Positions 9,994-20,400 are shown, counted from the stretch's first letter. The stretch is DNA of 46,496 nt from an uncultured Marinosulfonomonas sp. (GCA_947311455.1 CAMZKY010000123.1:1-46496); one strand, 5' to 3'. Program-made: numbers and translations. The notes: generated from the letters alone by a model not told the origin.

Positions 9994-11070
9994 ATGACCA
10001 ATCGCTTAGCACTTACCAAAATCCAACTTTCACATTTTCGTTCGCATAAAGCGTTTATTTTGGAAACGGATGGGCGCCCTGTTGCCATTACGGGAGCCAA
10101 CGGGGCTGGAAAAACCAATATTCTTGAAGCAATTTCAATGTTGTCACCTGGGCGCGGCCTAAGGCGCGCTAAAGCCGAACACATTAGCCGAAAACCCGAA
10201 AACTTGGGATGGAAAATGTCGGCAATTCTTGAAAATTGTGATCGAACATATGAAATCGAAACTCGGTCTGATCATGGTGCTCCACGTCAAGTTCGGATAG
10301 ATGGGAAAATCATACCACAAATCGCACTGGGTAAAATTACGCGCATGTTGTGGTTGGTGCCATCAATGGATCGACTGTGGATCGAAGGTGCCGAAGGGCG
10401 GCGGCGTTTTCTGGATCGGATGACGTTCAGCTTTTCCCCCTCCCATGGCGAAACGGTATTGGCCTATGAAAAAGCAATGCGTCAACGCAACCGGCTGCTT
10501 AAGGATGGCCAATCTGATTCAGGCTGGTATGGGGCGCTAGAAATGCAAATGGCGCGTGCTGGTGTTGCAATCATACAAAATCGGCACGGTACGATTGCAC
10601 GGATAAAGCAAGCTCAGCACAAGGCCAAAACCACATTTCCCGCAGCAAATCTCTGGCTGTCTCACGCGGAAGGCACCCCCCAAGATCCTGACATTGACAC
10701 CCTGTCCGCAGCGTTTCGACACAGCCGCCCGCGCGATTTGTTGGCAGGGCGAACATTGGTTGGCCCACACCGCTCTGATTTATGTGCGGAATATTCCGAA
10801 AAGGATATGCCAGCGCAGGAATGTTCAACTGGCGAACAAAAGGCACTGCTTGTTTCGTTGATGTTGGCAAACTGTCGCGCACTGAAATCCGAAATCGGGG
10901 TGTCGCCGATCTTGCTGCTTGATGAAATCGCGGCCCATCTTGATGTGGACCGTCGCGCGGCACTGTATGATGAAATTTGCGATTTAGGGACACAAGCATG
11001 GATGACCGGCACCGAAAAATCGCTTTTTGATTCTCTGGGTGAAAGGGCGATGTATTTAGACATAACCTAA
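9994..11070 (+). CDS. recF: DNA replication/repair protein RecF
   Basis: LSHFRSHKAF, ITGANGAGKTNILEAISMLSPGRGLRRA, LLLDEIAAHLD; dnaA-dnaN-recF order; start refined to ATG 9994. Confidence 0.96.
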   Translation: MTNRLALTKIQLSHFRSHKAFILETDGRPVAITGANGAGKTNILEAISMLSPGRGLRRAKAEHISRKPENLGWKMSAILENCDRTYEIETRSDHGAPRQVRIDGKIIPQIALGKITRMLWLVPSMDRLWIEGAEGRRRFLDRMTFSFSPSHGETVLAYEKAMRQRNRLLKDGQSDSGWYGALEMQMARAGVAIIQNRHGTIARIKQAQHKAKTTFPAANLWLSHAEGTPQDPDIDTLSAAFRHSRPRDLLAGRTLVGPHRSDLCAEYSEKDMPAQECSTGEQKALLVSLMLANCRALKSEIGVSPILLLDEIAAHLDVDRRAALYDEICDLGTQAWMTGTEKSLFDSLGERAMYLDIT

Positions 11071-11420
11071 ATTTTCTGTTGCTGCGAAAGCTTTTGAATC
11101 ACCTGCTTCTTCCCAAAAGCTGCTTTTGCAATGTCTGTCTGAACGGCTTTTTTGACCCTCAAATTGGCAAGCTCCATATTGATTTTCGCGATCTGGCTTT
11201 GCTGCCAAAGTAGCCATTTCTGATCCGCCCCCGATACCAACGCAAAATCAGCGCTGCCCAGATGGGTTAGCGTATCAACACGCCGTTTCTTTTCCGTTCT
11301 TATCAATTCAATAGTGTTGGTTCGTTCGTCAATCTGATCCTGTATTGTGCGCAGCTTTGCCAACTCCACATCTAGCCCCATTTGCGTCACCGTTATCAGA
11401 TCATCTACGCGCTTATTCAT
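11067..11420 (-). CDS. Small coiled-coil protein at the edge of the flagellar cluster (FliJ-like?)
   Basis: 117-aa ORF rich in charged heptad-like sequence; start overlaps the flhB end (11413). Confidence 0.55.
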   Translation of the reverse strand: MNKRVDDLITVTQMGLDVELAKLRTIQDQIDERTNTIELIRTEKKRRVDTLTHLGSADFALVSGADQKWLLWQQSQIAKINMELANLRVKKAVQTDIAKAAFGKKQVIQKLSQQQKI

Positions 11421-12513
11421 TGTTTGACTGTATCACTGTTTTTGTTTTTTCGCGCAACGCCTCGGCAAACCGAATTGCCGCGGCGACGGCTTGGTAATGT
11501 TCACTTTGAATTTCTTGGCCCAACTCTACTGTTGCAAAAAGCGCCCGTGCCGTTGGTGGGTCGCGATGGATGGGAACCCCGGCTTCGGCGGCAACTTCGC
11601 GAATGCGCGCCGCAATTTCATCCACGCCTTTTGCGATACAGGCGGGTGCCCCGCCCACCGCACGATCCCATTTCAAAGCCACCGCATAATGTGTCGGGTT
11701 TACCACGATTACATCCGCAGTTGGCACTTCGGCAAGCATCTGGTTCATCGCAATTTCATAGCCCTTTTGGCGGCGCTGTTGTTTTGTGTGCGGATCACCT
11801 TCGCTTTGTTTGGATTCATCCGTCATCTCTTTGCGAGACATCATATTCTTTCGCTGATGTTCTTTTTGCTGCCACAAAAAATCAACGGCACCAATCGACA
11901 GCGCAATCAACAAAACAATCGACAAAAACTCGATGATCAAACTCAATAGAACAACCGACACCATCGGCCCGTTCAATTGAATGGTATTCAATATCTCTGG
12001 AATTTTGCCTTTTAGAAACACAGTTAGCGCGATCGAGTATATCAAAAGTTTGGCAAAGCTTTTTGCGAATTCAAACAAGCCTGCCCGGCCAAACTTATTT
12101 TTGGCGTTCGATAAGGGGGATATACGCGAAAGCTTGAAAGCAAGTTTTTCCGGCGCAACAACAAAACTGCGTTGGGCAATGATAGTCAGCAACACCAAAG
12201 CCGCAGGGATGGCAAACCATGGAGTAAGCCCTTGCAGCAAGTGTTGGCTAATATCACCACTTATTGGCTTAGCACTATCTTGGAAAAAACTGCGTGATAA
12301 GAAATCAGATTGTTCAACCATTCCCGCCAATGTTGCGCCAATTGACTTAAGCGAATCTGAACCCATTGTCATAGCAACCAGTAAGATTCCAAAGTATGAT
12401 GCGGCCGTATTTAGGTCAGTCGACTTTGCAATTTCTCCGCGCTTTCTAGCGTCGTCAAGCTTCTTTTGGGTTGCCTGAAATTGCTTTTCGCTATCATCGT
12501 CTGAACCGCTCAT
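11413..12513 (-). CDS. flhB: Flagellar export switch protein FlhB
   Basis: 366 aa; autocleavage motif NPTH (VIVVNPTHYAVALKWD). Confidence 0.95.
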   Translation of the reverse strand: MSGSDDDSEKQFQATQKKLDDARKRGEIAKSTDLNTAASYFGILLVAMTMGSDSLKSIGATLAGMVEQSDFLSRSFFQDSAKPISGDISQHLLQGLTPWFAIPAALVLLTIIAQRSFVVAPEKLAFKLSRISPLSNAKNKFGRAGLFEFAKSFAKLLIYSIALTVFLKGKIPEILNTIQLNGPMVSVVLLSLIIEFLSIVLLIALSIGAVDFLWQQKEHQRKNMMSRKEMTDESKQSEGDPHTKQQRRQKGYEIAMNQMLAEVPTADVIVVNPTHYAVALKWDRAVGGAPACIAKGVDEIAARIREVAAEAGVPIHRDPPTARALFATVELGQEIQSEHYQAVAAAIRFAEALREKTKTVIQSNNE

Positions 12514-13292
12514 TTTGCCGCTCCGAATGGATCAGACAGATAGACCAGTAGCTCCTGCGACCAAACATGCAAAAGAATAGGTACCACAAGAAACATCAGC
12601 ATTAGGCCACCCGCGGTAATCGCTGGCGCACCGATAAACGCTACCATTAGCTGCGGCATTGCACGATTGATAACGCCAAGCGCAACATTGTAAATCAGCG
12701 AGGCAATTACAAAAGGCGCTGCAAGCGTGAAGCCCATAGAAAAAGCCCGCGCAACTTGTGAAATGCCCCAATCTGTTAAAATGCGCGCTGCCGGAAATTC
12801 ACCCGCAGGCAGGATATCATAAGAATATATGATCACGCGCGCAATTTGGATATGCAACCCATTCATCACAGCAATGGCTAAGCCACCGAAAACCAAAAGA
12901 TGGCCAATTGCCGGCTGAGGGTCGACGGTTGAACCGCCCCCAAAAATCTGTGAAAGAGAGGTAGATTGCGCTGCAATAGAGCCTGCCGTTTGAAGAGCCA
13001 ACACGAACAACCGAAGCCCAACCCCCAACGCCAAACCCGCAATTACCTCGGTTGCCAAAAGCACCGCAGGGAATTGTTCTGCTTGTGCGAAGGGAACGAG
13101 CATATCAGAAACCACTGGCATAACGATAACTGTGAACATGATCGTAACCAGCAATCGCACGCGTTGAGGCACAGATCGTTCCCCAAAAGCCGGAAGCAAA
13201 GCTACAACTGCTCCAACGCGGAGGAAAACAATAAACCCCACCACCGCTTGATCTCGGCTTAATCCTGAAACCAATTGCAAAAGCTCAGTCAT
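12510..13292 (-). CDS. fliR: Flagellar export protein FliR
   Basis: 260-aa polytopic membrane protein located between flhA and flhB; LPAFGERSVPQRVRLL. Confidence 0.93.
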   Translation of the reverse strand: MTELLQLVSGLSRDQAVVGFIVFLRVGAVVALLPAFGERSVPQRVRLLVTIMFTVIVMPVVSDMLVPFAQAEQFPAVLLATEVIAGLALGVGLRLFVLALQTAGSIAAQSTSLSQIFGGGSTVDPQPAIGHLLVFGGLAIAVMNGLHIQIARVIIYSYDILPAGEFPAARILTDWGISQVARAFSMGFTLAAPFVIASLIYNVALGVINRAMPQLMVAFIGAPAITAGGLMLMFLVVPILLHVWSQELLVYLSDPFGAAK

Positions 13293-15385
13293 GTAGCCAC
13301 GAGGCCCACAAGAGAGGGACGAACATCTGCGCCGATTTCTTCAAATGAAAATACGGGATTTTGAATACCTTTTGCCGCGAGCACGGTTCGAATAAACCGC
13401 CGTCGCGTATGTGTTGTTGCAATGGCAGGGTAAACACCAGATTCGGAAGCAGATGCTATTTTTTCAGCAACATTATTTGCAAGCCTATTGAATTTTTCGG
13501 GCGGTAGGGCCACATCGATTTGCCCACGCTCGCCTTCTATTTGATATGTATTGAAAACCTCTTCCCAATCTGGCGCAAGCTGAATCAGTGGAACGGTGCC
13601 ATCCGCTCGTTTCACTTCGGCAATCAATTGAAACCCCAAGCGCCGGCGAACATGTTCACAAATCTGTTCCGGCGATTGGTAGATTTGCCGTGCCTCCGCG
13701 ATTGCTTCCAAAATAAGGGGTAAATTGCGAACAGAGACCCGCTCTTCCAACAATAAGCGCATGATGGTTACTAGCAATTCAACAGGCACCTTTTCAGGGA
13801 TCAGTTCTTCAAGCAAGTTTTGATTGGCTTGCGCCCGTGATTCATCCGACAGATTCACAAACTCATCCAGAAGCTTTCTAAGAACCCTTAGCGTTAACAG
13901 CCTTGGGAAATTTGCTTTAATGATCTCAAGAAGATGTGTCGCCAGCACTTCAGTGGAAGAAACGATCGTGACGCCCAAAAGCGCAGCCTCTTCTTGCTCG
14001 TTGTTAGATATCCAACGGGCAGGAGCTCCGTAAACTGGTTCACTCACGTCTTCCCCGGCGGGCAAAAGCCCTGGATCTTCCGGCAAAAGGGCCAGAGCAT
14101 TTTCCGGCCGCAAAACATCGCGGGCCTGCTCTACGCCCTGCACTTTGATCACATACGTGCCTGTTGGTAATGACGCATCATCCGTTAAGCGGATTTCTGG
14201 TAATATCAAACCAAATGACGACGCAACATGTGTTCTCATATTTGCAATTCGCGCATCCAGCCCCGTTGCTGGATCCAAAACCATACTTACCAAATCTGGC
14301 GCAAACTCCACATGGATATCATCCAGATCAAGCAGGTCACCCATAGGGGTGACAGATGGTTTCATACTATCCTCATCAATTTCAATTTGTGTTGCTTGAT
14401 CTTTTTCTTTGGTGGATTTTCTGACAAACCACGCGGCGAAGCCCAATGCGCCAGATCCGGCAATAAAGGGCGCAAACGGCAACCCGGGCACCACAGCAAA
14501 TATTGCCATCAACAATGAAACAGTCATCAGCGCAGGTGGATATTTCCCAAGTTGAGAAAACAGTTCCAAATCCGCTGTCCCTTTTAATCCGCCACGCGCC
14601 AGCAAAAGGGCCGATGCAATCGAAATAATCACAGCTGGAATTTGTGAAACCAAACCATCCCCGATCGTTAAAATCGCATAAGTGTGGAGTGCGTCTGAAA
14701 ATGTCATGCCATGCATAACGATACCCATGATTAAACCCATCACAAGGTTTAACAGGGTAATCAATAATCCAGCCACCGCATCACCTTTTACAAATTTGGA
14801 CGCCCCATCAAGAGAGCCGAAAAAGGTGGTTTCCGCTTGATCATTTTCGCGCCTAAATTTGGCTTCTGTGTGGTCAATAGCGCCTGCCGACATATCACTA
14901 TCAATCGCCAACTGTTTTCCCGGCATTCCGTCAAGCGCAAAGCGGGCACCGACTTCTGCCATACGTGCGGCACCTTTAGTGATGACGATAAAATTGACGA
15001 TGATCAAAACGCCAAATACCACCAACCCCATAAAAACGCTGCCACCCATCACAAAATTGGCAAAACCTTCGATGACATCACCCGCCGCGTTTGTTCCTGT
15101 ATGCCCTTGGCCAATAATCAGTTTGGTAGAGGAAACATTTAGCGACAATCGTAACATTAGAGACGCTAAAAGGATGGTTGGAAAAACTGAAAAATCCAAA
15201 GGGCGTTCTATAAATAATGTGATCGTAAACATCAAAATCGCTAGGGCGAATGAAACAGCCAACCCAATATCCAACACCCACGCAGGCATTGGTAAAATCA
15301 TCATCACAATTACAGCCAATAAGGCCAGTGCCAACAAAACTGTTGGTTGAAAAATTGCGATCAGAATGTTTTTTGACTTATCCAT
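13289..15385 (-). CDS. flhA: Flagellar export gate protein FlhA
   Basis: About 700 aa; FHIPEP-family motifs (GARFALDGMPGKQLAIDSDMSAGAID, LRVLRKLLDEFV). Start probably MDKSKN at 15385; the ORF track extends to 15397. Confidence 0.96.
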   Translation of the reverse strand: MDKSKNILIAIFQPTVLLALALLAVIVMMILPMPAWVLDIGLAVSFALAILMFTITLFIERPLDFSVFPTILLASLMLRLSLNVSSTKLIIGQGHTGTNAAGDVIEGFANFVMGGSVFMGLVVFGVLIIVNFIVITKGAARMAEVGARFALDGMPGKQLAIDSDMSAGAIDHTEAKFRRENDQAETTFFGSLDGASKFVKGDAVAGLLITLLNLVMGLIMGIVMHGMTFSDALHTYAILTIGDGLVSQIPAVIISIASALLLARGGLKGTADLELFSQLGKYPPALMTVSLLMAIFAVVPGLPFAPFIAGSGALGFAAWFVRKSTKEKDQATQIEIDEDSMKPSVTPMGDLLDLDDIHVEFAPDLVSMVLDPATGLDARIANMRTHVASSFGLILPEIRLTDDASLPTGTYVIKVQGVEQARDVLRPENALALLPEDPGLLPAGEDVSEPVYGAPARWISNNEQEEAALLGVTIVSSTEVLATHLLEIIKANFPRLLTLRVLRKLLDEFVNLSDESRAQANQNLLEELIPEKVPVELLVTIMRLLLEERVSVRNLPLILEAIAEARQIYQSPEQICEHVRRRLGFQLIAEVKRADGTVPLIQLAPDWEEVFNTYQIEGERGQIDVALPPEKFNRLANNVAEKIASASESGVYPAIATTHTRRRFIRTVLAAKGIQNPVFSFEEIGADVRPSLVGLVAT

Positions 15386-16133
15386 CAACAGCTCCAAACG
15401 GAATAAATCGACGCGCTGCTTGGGTTGTGTTCAACGGCACCAAAGATCCCAACATCGCCGGGCGATCACTGGCTCTAAGAAGTGGGAAATTATTTGTACG
15501 TGTCGGGGTTTGGTTTTGCAGAATTGGCGCGTTGCCGCCTTTGGCTGCGACTGCAATGCTTGCCTCAACCGGAGAATTCGTTAATTGCCGTCGCACCGAT
15601 ACAAACCGTTTTTCGTATTTTGAGGCATACTTTTCTGTCCTGGAATGGAACGCGCCCGCGGCTTTGCTCCAGCTTCCTTTTTCGTTAAACAGCGTTAGCA
15701 AAAACCGTGCTGCATAGAGCGCGTTTATAGTGGGATCAAACATGTCTTCGATCGAAGCGAATTCTTGACCATGCCATTTGTAATTGATTTGAAAACAGCC
15801 GATATCAAAGCTGCGTGCGCCACGCTTGTAGTTCTTATAGACAAAAGTACGGGCTTCATCCTCTGAATCAAACCAAAAACCTTTACCCTCCATATTTACC
15901 GTCCATGGCCACGGGTTAAGCGTACCACTGCGCTGCCGGCCCGTTTCAACCCGCGTGACCGCTTGCAGCACACCGATTGGAACACCTGTTTTTTGTGCTG
16001 CGATCGCCGCAGCAGTATCACAAATTTGCTTCGTTGGTGTGGCCGCTTGAATAAATTCAGTTCGAAAAACGATCAAGGTAACCACAATCAGAAATGTGCG
16101 CGTAATCGAACGGCAATATGATTTAGGTTTCAC
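15378..16133 (-). CDS. Transglycosylase SLT-domain protein, probably flagellum-associated
   Basis: GVLQAVTRVETGR...GCFQINYKWHGQEFASIEDMFDPTINALYAARFL lysozyme-like motifs; inside the flagellar cluster. Confidence 0.85.
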   Translation of the reverse strand: MKPKSYCRSITRTFLIVVTLIVFRTEFIQAATPTKQICDTAAAIAAQKTGVPIGVLQAVTRVETGRQRSGTLNPWPWTVNMEGKGFWFDSEDEARTFVYKNYKRGARSFDIGCFQINYKWHGQEFASIEDMFDPTINALYAARFLLTLFNEKGSWSKAAGAFHSRTEKYASKYEKRFVSVRRQLTNSPVEASIAVAAKGGNAPILQNQTPTRTNNFPLLRASDRPAMLGSLVPLNTTQAARRFIPFGAVDG

Positions 16134-16234
16134 TTATTATCTCGCAATTCTTGCAAACATTTAACTAATTAGTACGATGAATGAATTGATAAAAAGTTAT
16201 TGAATTAGCGTTTGGTGGAAGTTTATTGAAGTAA

Positions 16235-18466
16235 CTATTCCCTCACTAGCCCGTACTTTTCCATTAATTCGGTCATAGCAATCTGCGTCTTTTTGCTATT
16301 TTCCAGGCTTGCCTGCGCGCGCGCGATTAGTCCGTTGGGCATATCGTTTTGATCGCTAAGATCGGTTTGCATTAGTTGTGCGGCAACTTTTTCAATGCCC
16401 CCCCCAACGAGCGCTATTTTCTGCCAATCCCCTATTTCCCAAAGCAATTCATCTACTTTCCTCTGATCTAAAAGTTCTGAATATTCATCAATTGCTTTTT
16501 GAACTTGCCCCAACAATCGATACGCTTGGGCACGAAGGCGTATGGCAGGCTCTTTTTGTTGATTTTCGATTAGTAAAATTGCTTTTTCCGGATCGCCTTC
16601 CGCAATGGCTATCTCTGCAAGAATCAATGCTTCCTCTGCGCTTGGCTGGCCTTTCAGTTGAATCATCTCTTTTGCCAAACTCGGAATCCCTTCTGAAATA
16701 AGGCGCTTGGCGGCCAGCAGGCGCGTTTGTGAAGAGATTGGAAAATCAGACAACTGCTTTTGTGTAGCATAAACCAGCTGAATAAAATCATCCGCCGAAG
16801 CATATTCTGTCGCCTCTTGTAGCAAAGAGCCCCACATCTTGGCCTTTTGTGATAAAGTCGTATGCGAGGAAAGCTCCAGTTCATTTAGGGAATGGACTGC
16901 TTGGGGAAACATATTCTTTTGTCCTTGCGCGACAATTATAAGAGCCTGAAGAGCTGCACCTTGATCGGTTTCTCGTTGCTCAAATACCATGGCTTGTGCC
17001 GTTAAAAGAAGTTCTGAATCAATGTCTTGACGCCGGCGCGTTAAATCGTCCAGCCTCGCTATCAATGCCGTTATTGAAAATGTCCCATCTTCCGCAATAA
17101 CTTCTTCAAGTAGTGTTGTGGATTCTCTCTCCAAGCCACGCTCGTGGTTTAGTTGCGCCTCTAAAAGTTTCATTTCCGAGGTTGGTTCGCCATTGGTGCG
17201 AACAATCGCATTTCGCAGCGTTCGAGCAGTTCTGATATCTCCAATATCAACAAATTTTTTGGCCAACCTTGGGCCCAAAAGCTTGCGCAAATGTGAGGGT
17301 AACTCTGCAAAGCTTTGAATCACGGCGGGGCGGTTTATAAACGGCGCGGTTGCCAAAGTATTAATCGATAATGCGGCCCAAAGTGCAGAACGTCCATCAC
17401 AACCAATTTGATCATCAAATATTTTGTTTTCCGAATAGGTATTATCGTCCATAATTTCGGCCAAGCGGGCTAGAATTTTTGGAGTACTCGGAATTGCATC
17501 AAATGCTCTATATGCTGCAATTGCTTCGGCACCAAAACCTGCATACAGATTCGCTTGAATAAATCTGGTTAGTGCTTTCTGGTCGACTTGGTCAAATTCC
17601 AAAGTTATCTTTCCACGTTCCAACGCGATTCGATCAAAAATAGCATCCGAGTCTCCCCATGTTGAAATGTCTAGCACGTCGTCCCGCAAGCACGTTGCCC
17701 CTTGGTCGGTAAGGTTTTGGCTTACTGGTGTTTGTGATCGCTCCCGATCGACACTTGTTTCAACATGGATATTCACATGCGAAGACACATCTTCTACAGG
17801 CTCACTTTCCTCTACTTTTATGGGGGAGGTGCCTTGGATTTTCACAATTTCAGTACGTTCAGGGAGCATTTTTGTCTCTAACAAACCCTGAGAAGCCGCT
17901 TTGCTAAGTTGTCGCAAAACCTGTCCTCGAATATCCGAAATGCGTTTGTCTTGCTCACGGATTTGAGCGGCGGCTATCGGTTCTTTGGTTTCTGGTTGGT
18001 GGCTAGCGAATACGCCAACACGCGGCAGATCTTGTCTGGCAAAAGCATCGCCAAAAAATGGCATCGCAGGTGGTGATTGTTGCGGCAGGTTGTCACCAGC
18101 AATTTCAGCACCTTCACCAATGATTTTAACCGTCAAAAACCCAGGTCTGTATTCATAGGCCTGCGCCTCACATTCACAAGCAAGCTCAATTCTAATTCTT
18201 GAGCCATTATCCAAAGCTGAAACCGTTTGAATACGTCTTCGCGACATATTTTTAAATATCTCTGATACATCAATTTCATCATTCATTTTTGAAAATATGA
18301 TGTCATACCCATTGGCAGTTTTTTCTAGCTGCCATGGTGCTGGATTGGGGAGCACAAATGATAAGCGTGAAAAATCATTTTTATCTTCGGACTGTACAAC
18401 TACCGTTTCCGAACGTGAAGCGTTTGCCAATGCAAGCCAGAAAGCCAATATCCAAAATAGCTTCAC
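16235..18466 (-). CDS. Large exported protein of the flagellar cluster (repeat/TPR-like)
   Basis: 743 aa, signal peptide MKLFWILAFWLALANASRSE, alpha-helical repeat-like C-terminal half; start overlaps the motA stop by 4 bp. Confidence 0.65.
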   Translation of the reverse strand: MKLFWILAFWLALANASRSETVVVQSEDKNDFSRLSFVLPNPAPWQLEKTANGYDIIFSKMNDEIDVSEIFKNMSRRRIQTVSALDNGSRIRIELACECEAQAYEYRPGFLTVKIIGEGAEIAGDNLPQQSPPAMPFFGDAFARQDLPRVGVFASHQPETKEPIAAAQIREQDKRISDIRGQVLRQLSKAASQGLLETKMLPERTEIVKIQGTSPIKVEESEPVEDVSSHVNIHVETSVDRERSQTPVSQNLTDQGATCLRDDVLDISTWGDSDAIFDRIALERGKITLEFDQVDQKALTRFIQANLYAGFGAEAIAAYRAFDAIPSTPKILARLAEIMDDNTYSENKIFDDQIGCDGRSALWAALSINTLATAPFINRPAVIQSFAELPSHLRKLLGPRLAKKFVDIGDIRTARTLRNAIVRTNGEPTSEMKLLEAQLNHERGLERESTTLLEEVIAEDGTFSITALIARLDDLTRRRQDIDSELLLTAQAMVFEQRETDQGAALQALIIVAQGQKNMFPQAVHSLNELELSSHTTLSQKAKMWGSLLQEATEYASADDFIQLVYATQKQLSDFPISSQTRLLAAKRLISEGIPSLAKEMIQLKGQPSAEEALILAEIAIAEGDPEKAILLIENQQKEPAIRLRAQAYRLLGQVQKAIDEYSELLDQRKVDELLWEIGDWQKIALVGGGIEKVAAQLMQTDLSDQNDMPNGLIARAQASLENSKKTQIAMTELMEKYGLVRE

Positions 18467-19332
18467 GCTGCACCTTGCTTAACAAGCTTTAACGCTTCTT
18501 CAAGCTCCCCATAGCTTGGGCGACAATGACCGGGTGTATTTTGACGACCGACTTCGATGCATATATTTGTTGCGTGATTATATAGGTTAGCCACCAAAAC
18601 TTCCCGAATTAACTGATAGAAGTGGCCATCCTCTTTAATGACAGATTCAACTCTCGCAGCAAACGGCCCAACCAAACCATAGGCAACAAACACGCCCAGA
18701 AAGGTTCCAACAAGAGCGCCACCAATCAATTTACCAAGAATTTCGGGGGGCTGATCCAGCGACCCCATGGTTTTGATAATCCCTAGAACCGCCGCAACAA
18801 TTCCGAGCGCTGGTAAACCGTCTGCCATCCCTTGCAATGAGTGGCTTGAATGAAGCGCATGCTTCATATTTGCGTCCATTCGTTTTTCTAAAACTTCTTC
18901 AACCTGATGAGGGTCATCATAATTCATCGATGCAGAACGCAAAGTATCACAAATAAGATTGATCGCTTCTCTATCGGTTAAAATCTTGGGGTATTTCATA
19001 AAGATCGACGATTCGTCCGGCGCTTCGATATGCTCCTCAAGCCCAACAGGATTTTGACGTGCCAATCTGATCAACTCAAACAGAAGGCACAGAAGATCGC
19101 GATAATCTTCGTGGTGCCATTTCACTCCCTTAAAGACTTTTCCTGTATCTCTGGCGGTTTGTTTAATTCCCGCCATATCGTTGGAAATAACGAACGCCCC
19201 AACAGCAGCCCCCCCAATCATGGTAAATTCGAATGGTGCCGCCTTAAGGATAATCCCCATCTTGCCACCAGCCGCTATATAGCCACCAAAGACCATGACA
19301 AAAATCACAATGATTCCGACTATTCCAACCAT
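18463..19332 (-). CDS. motA: Flagellar motor stator protein MotA
   Basis: 289 aa; MVGIVGIIVIFVMVFGGYIAAGG..., LPALGIVAAVLGIIKTMGSLDQPPEILGKLIGGALVGTFLGVFVAYGLVGP. Confidence 0.95.
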   Translation of the reverse strand: MVGIVGIIVIFVMVFGGYIAAGGKMGIILKAAPFEFTMIGGAAVGAFVISNDMAGIKQTARDTGKVFKGVKWHHEDYRDLLCLLFELIRLARQNPVGLEEHIEAPDESSIFMKYPKILTDREAINLICDTLRSASMNYDDPHQVEEVLEKRMDANMKHALHSSHSLQGMADGLPALGIVAAVLGIIKTMGSLDQPPEILGKLIGGALVGTFLGVFVAYGLVGPFAARVESVIKEDGHFYQLIREVLVANLYNHATNICIEVGRQNTPGHCRPSYGELEEALKLVKQGAA

Positions 19333-19394
19333 TTGGCTTTCTCCAATAATACTGTTTGAACCATTATTTTCAGAATATCATTAAGAAACATTCT

Positions 19395-20012
19395 CTATTC
19401 CGTGGGAACGGCAGCATTTCTTCCAGCAAGGATGACACTTATCGAATACGCTGTGTTGGGTGTTAACCCGGCCATAACCGACGCCGCCGCCTCTGGACGC
19501 ATTCGCCCCAAAAAACCTGCGGAAAATTCTGGTGCCATTTCTTCAAACAAAGCGGCTGCGTCTTTGGGCTTCATGTTTTCATAGACCGATGTCAATCGCG
19601 CAAGATCGTCTTCGGCAGCTGTACTCGCGAGTGCCATCGTCGACCTTAATTTTACTTCCGCGTCCTGCAGTCTCTGGAGGTTTTGTGTAAATGTAACTTC
19701 GGCGACGTTCAAAGCTTGCATCCGGTTCTTGATTGCAATCTCTTTTTCTTCTACAGCTTTTTCACGATCTCGCAGGTCATGTATGAGCGCTTTTAATTGC
19801 TCCTGGCTATACTCTTGTGATGCCACCTGTGGTTCCGCTGCTGTTTGCGGTTCCTGATTCTGTGTCAGTGATTCTATTTCTTTTGCAAAAAGCTCCCCTC
19901 CACCATCCAGAATTCTGGTTACCGCAGATACAAAGAAAATCGACGCAATGACAAATAGCACACCACGCCCTTTTCGCGTTTTAGGACTTTTGACCTTTTT
20001 AATCTTTTTCAT
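19395..20012 (-). CDS. MotE-like protein (MgtE_N-like C-terminus)
   Basis: 205 aa, N-terminal TM, coiled coil, C-terminal MKPKDAAALFEEMAPEFSAGFLGRMRPEAAASVMAGLTP. Confidence 0.7.
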   Translation of the reverse strand: MKKIKKVKSPKTRKGRGVLFVIASIFFVSAVTRILDGGGELFAKEIESLTQNQEPQTAAEPQVASQEYSQEQLKALIHDLRDREKAVEEKEIAIKNRMQALNVAEVTFTQNLQRLQDAEVKLRSTMALASTAAEDDLARLTSVYENMKPKDAAALFEEMAPEFSAGFLGRMRPEAAASVMAGLTPNTAYSISVILAGRNAAVPTE

Positions 20013-20392
20013 TCGGCGGCTTCCAAAATTCTACTTCGGTGACGAAAGAATGAAGCGTCCATCACATCTTCTTGTGAGTTGGGATTGGTTGTTGGCTGCA
20101 GTGGTTGCTCTGGTAGGTCATGCATCGACGCCAAAAGAAGTTCCAGCCGTCCAGCAACATCTTCTGCCTGAGCGGTTAGTGTTTTAAGAGACGTCGTGGA
20201 ATCCCCTGCCGCATTTTGCGCCATCTCCAGTGTCTTTGTCATGTCGTCAACTTGAATTGCCAACACTGCAACAGCTCCCCCAACACCATTTTCCAGATCG
20301 TTAAATTTGGCCAAACGGCGCGAAAGAACCATACAATAAAACGCTGCCGCTACTGCACCAGCAATAAGTAATAAATCCGAAATAAACGCCAT
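20009..20392 (-). CDS. Membrane-anchored hypothetical protein of flagellar cluster (DUF6468-like, family recalled not searched)
   Basis: 127 aa, N-terminal TM plus coiled coil; overlaps the next ORF by 4 bp; between fliL and the MotE-like gene. Confidence 0.55.
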   Translation of the reverse strand: MAFISDLLLIAGAVAAAFYCMVLSRRLAKFNDLENGVGGAVAVLAIQVDDMTKTLEMAQNAAGDSTTSLKTLTAQAEDVAGRLELLLASMHDLPEQPLQPTTNPNSQEDVMDASFFRHRSRILEAAE

Positions 20393-20400
20393 ATTATCCT

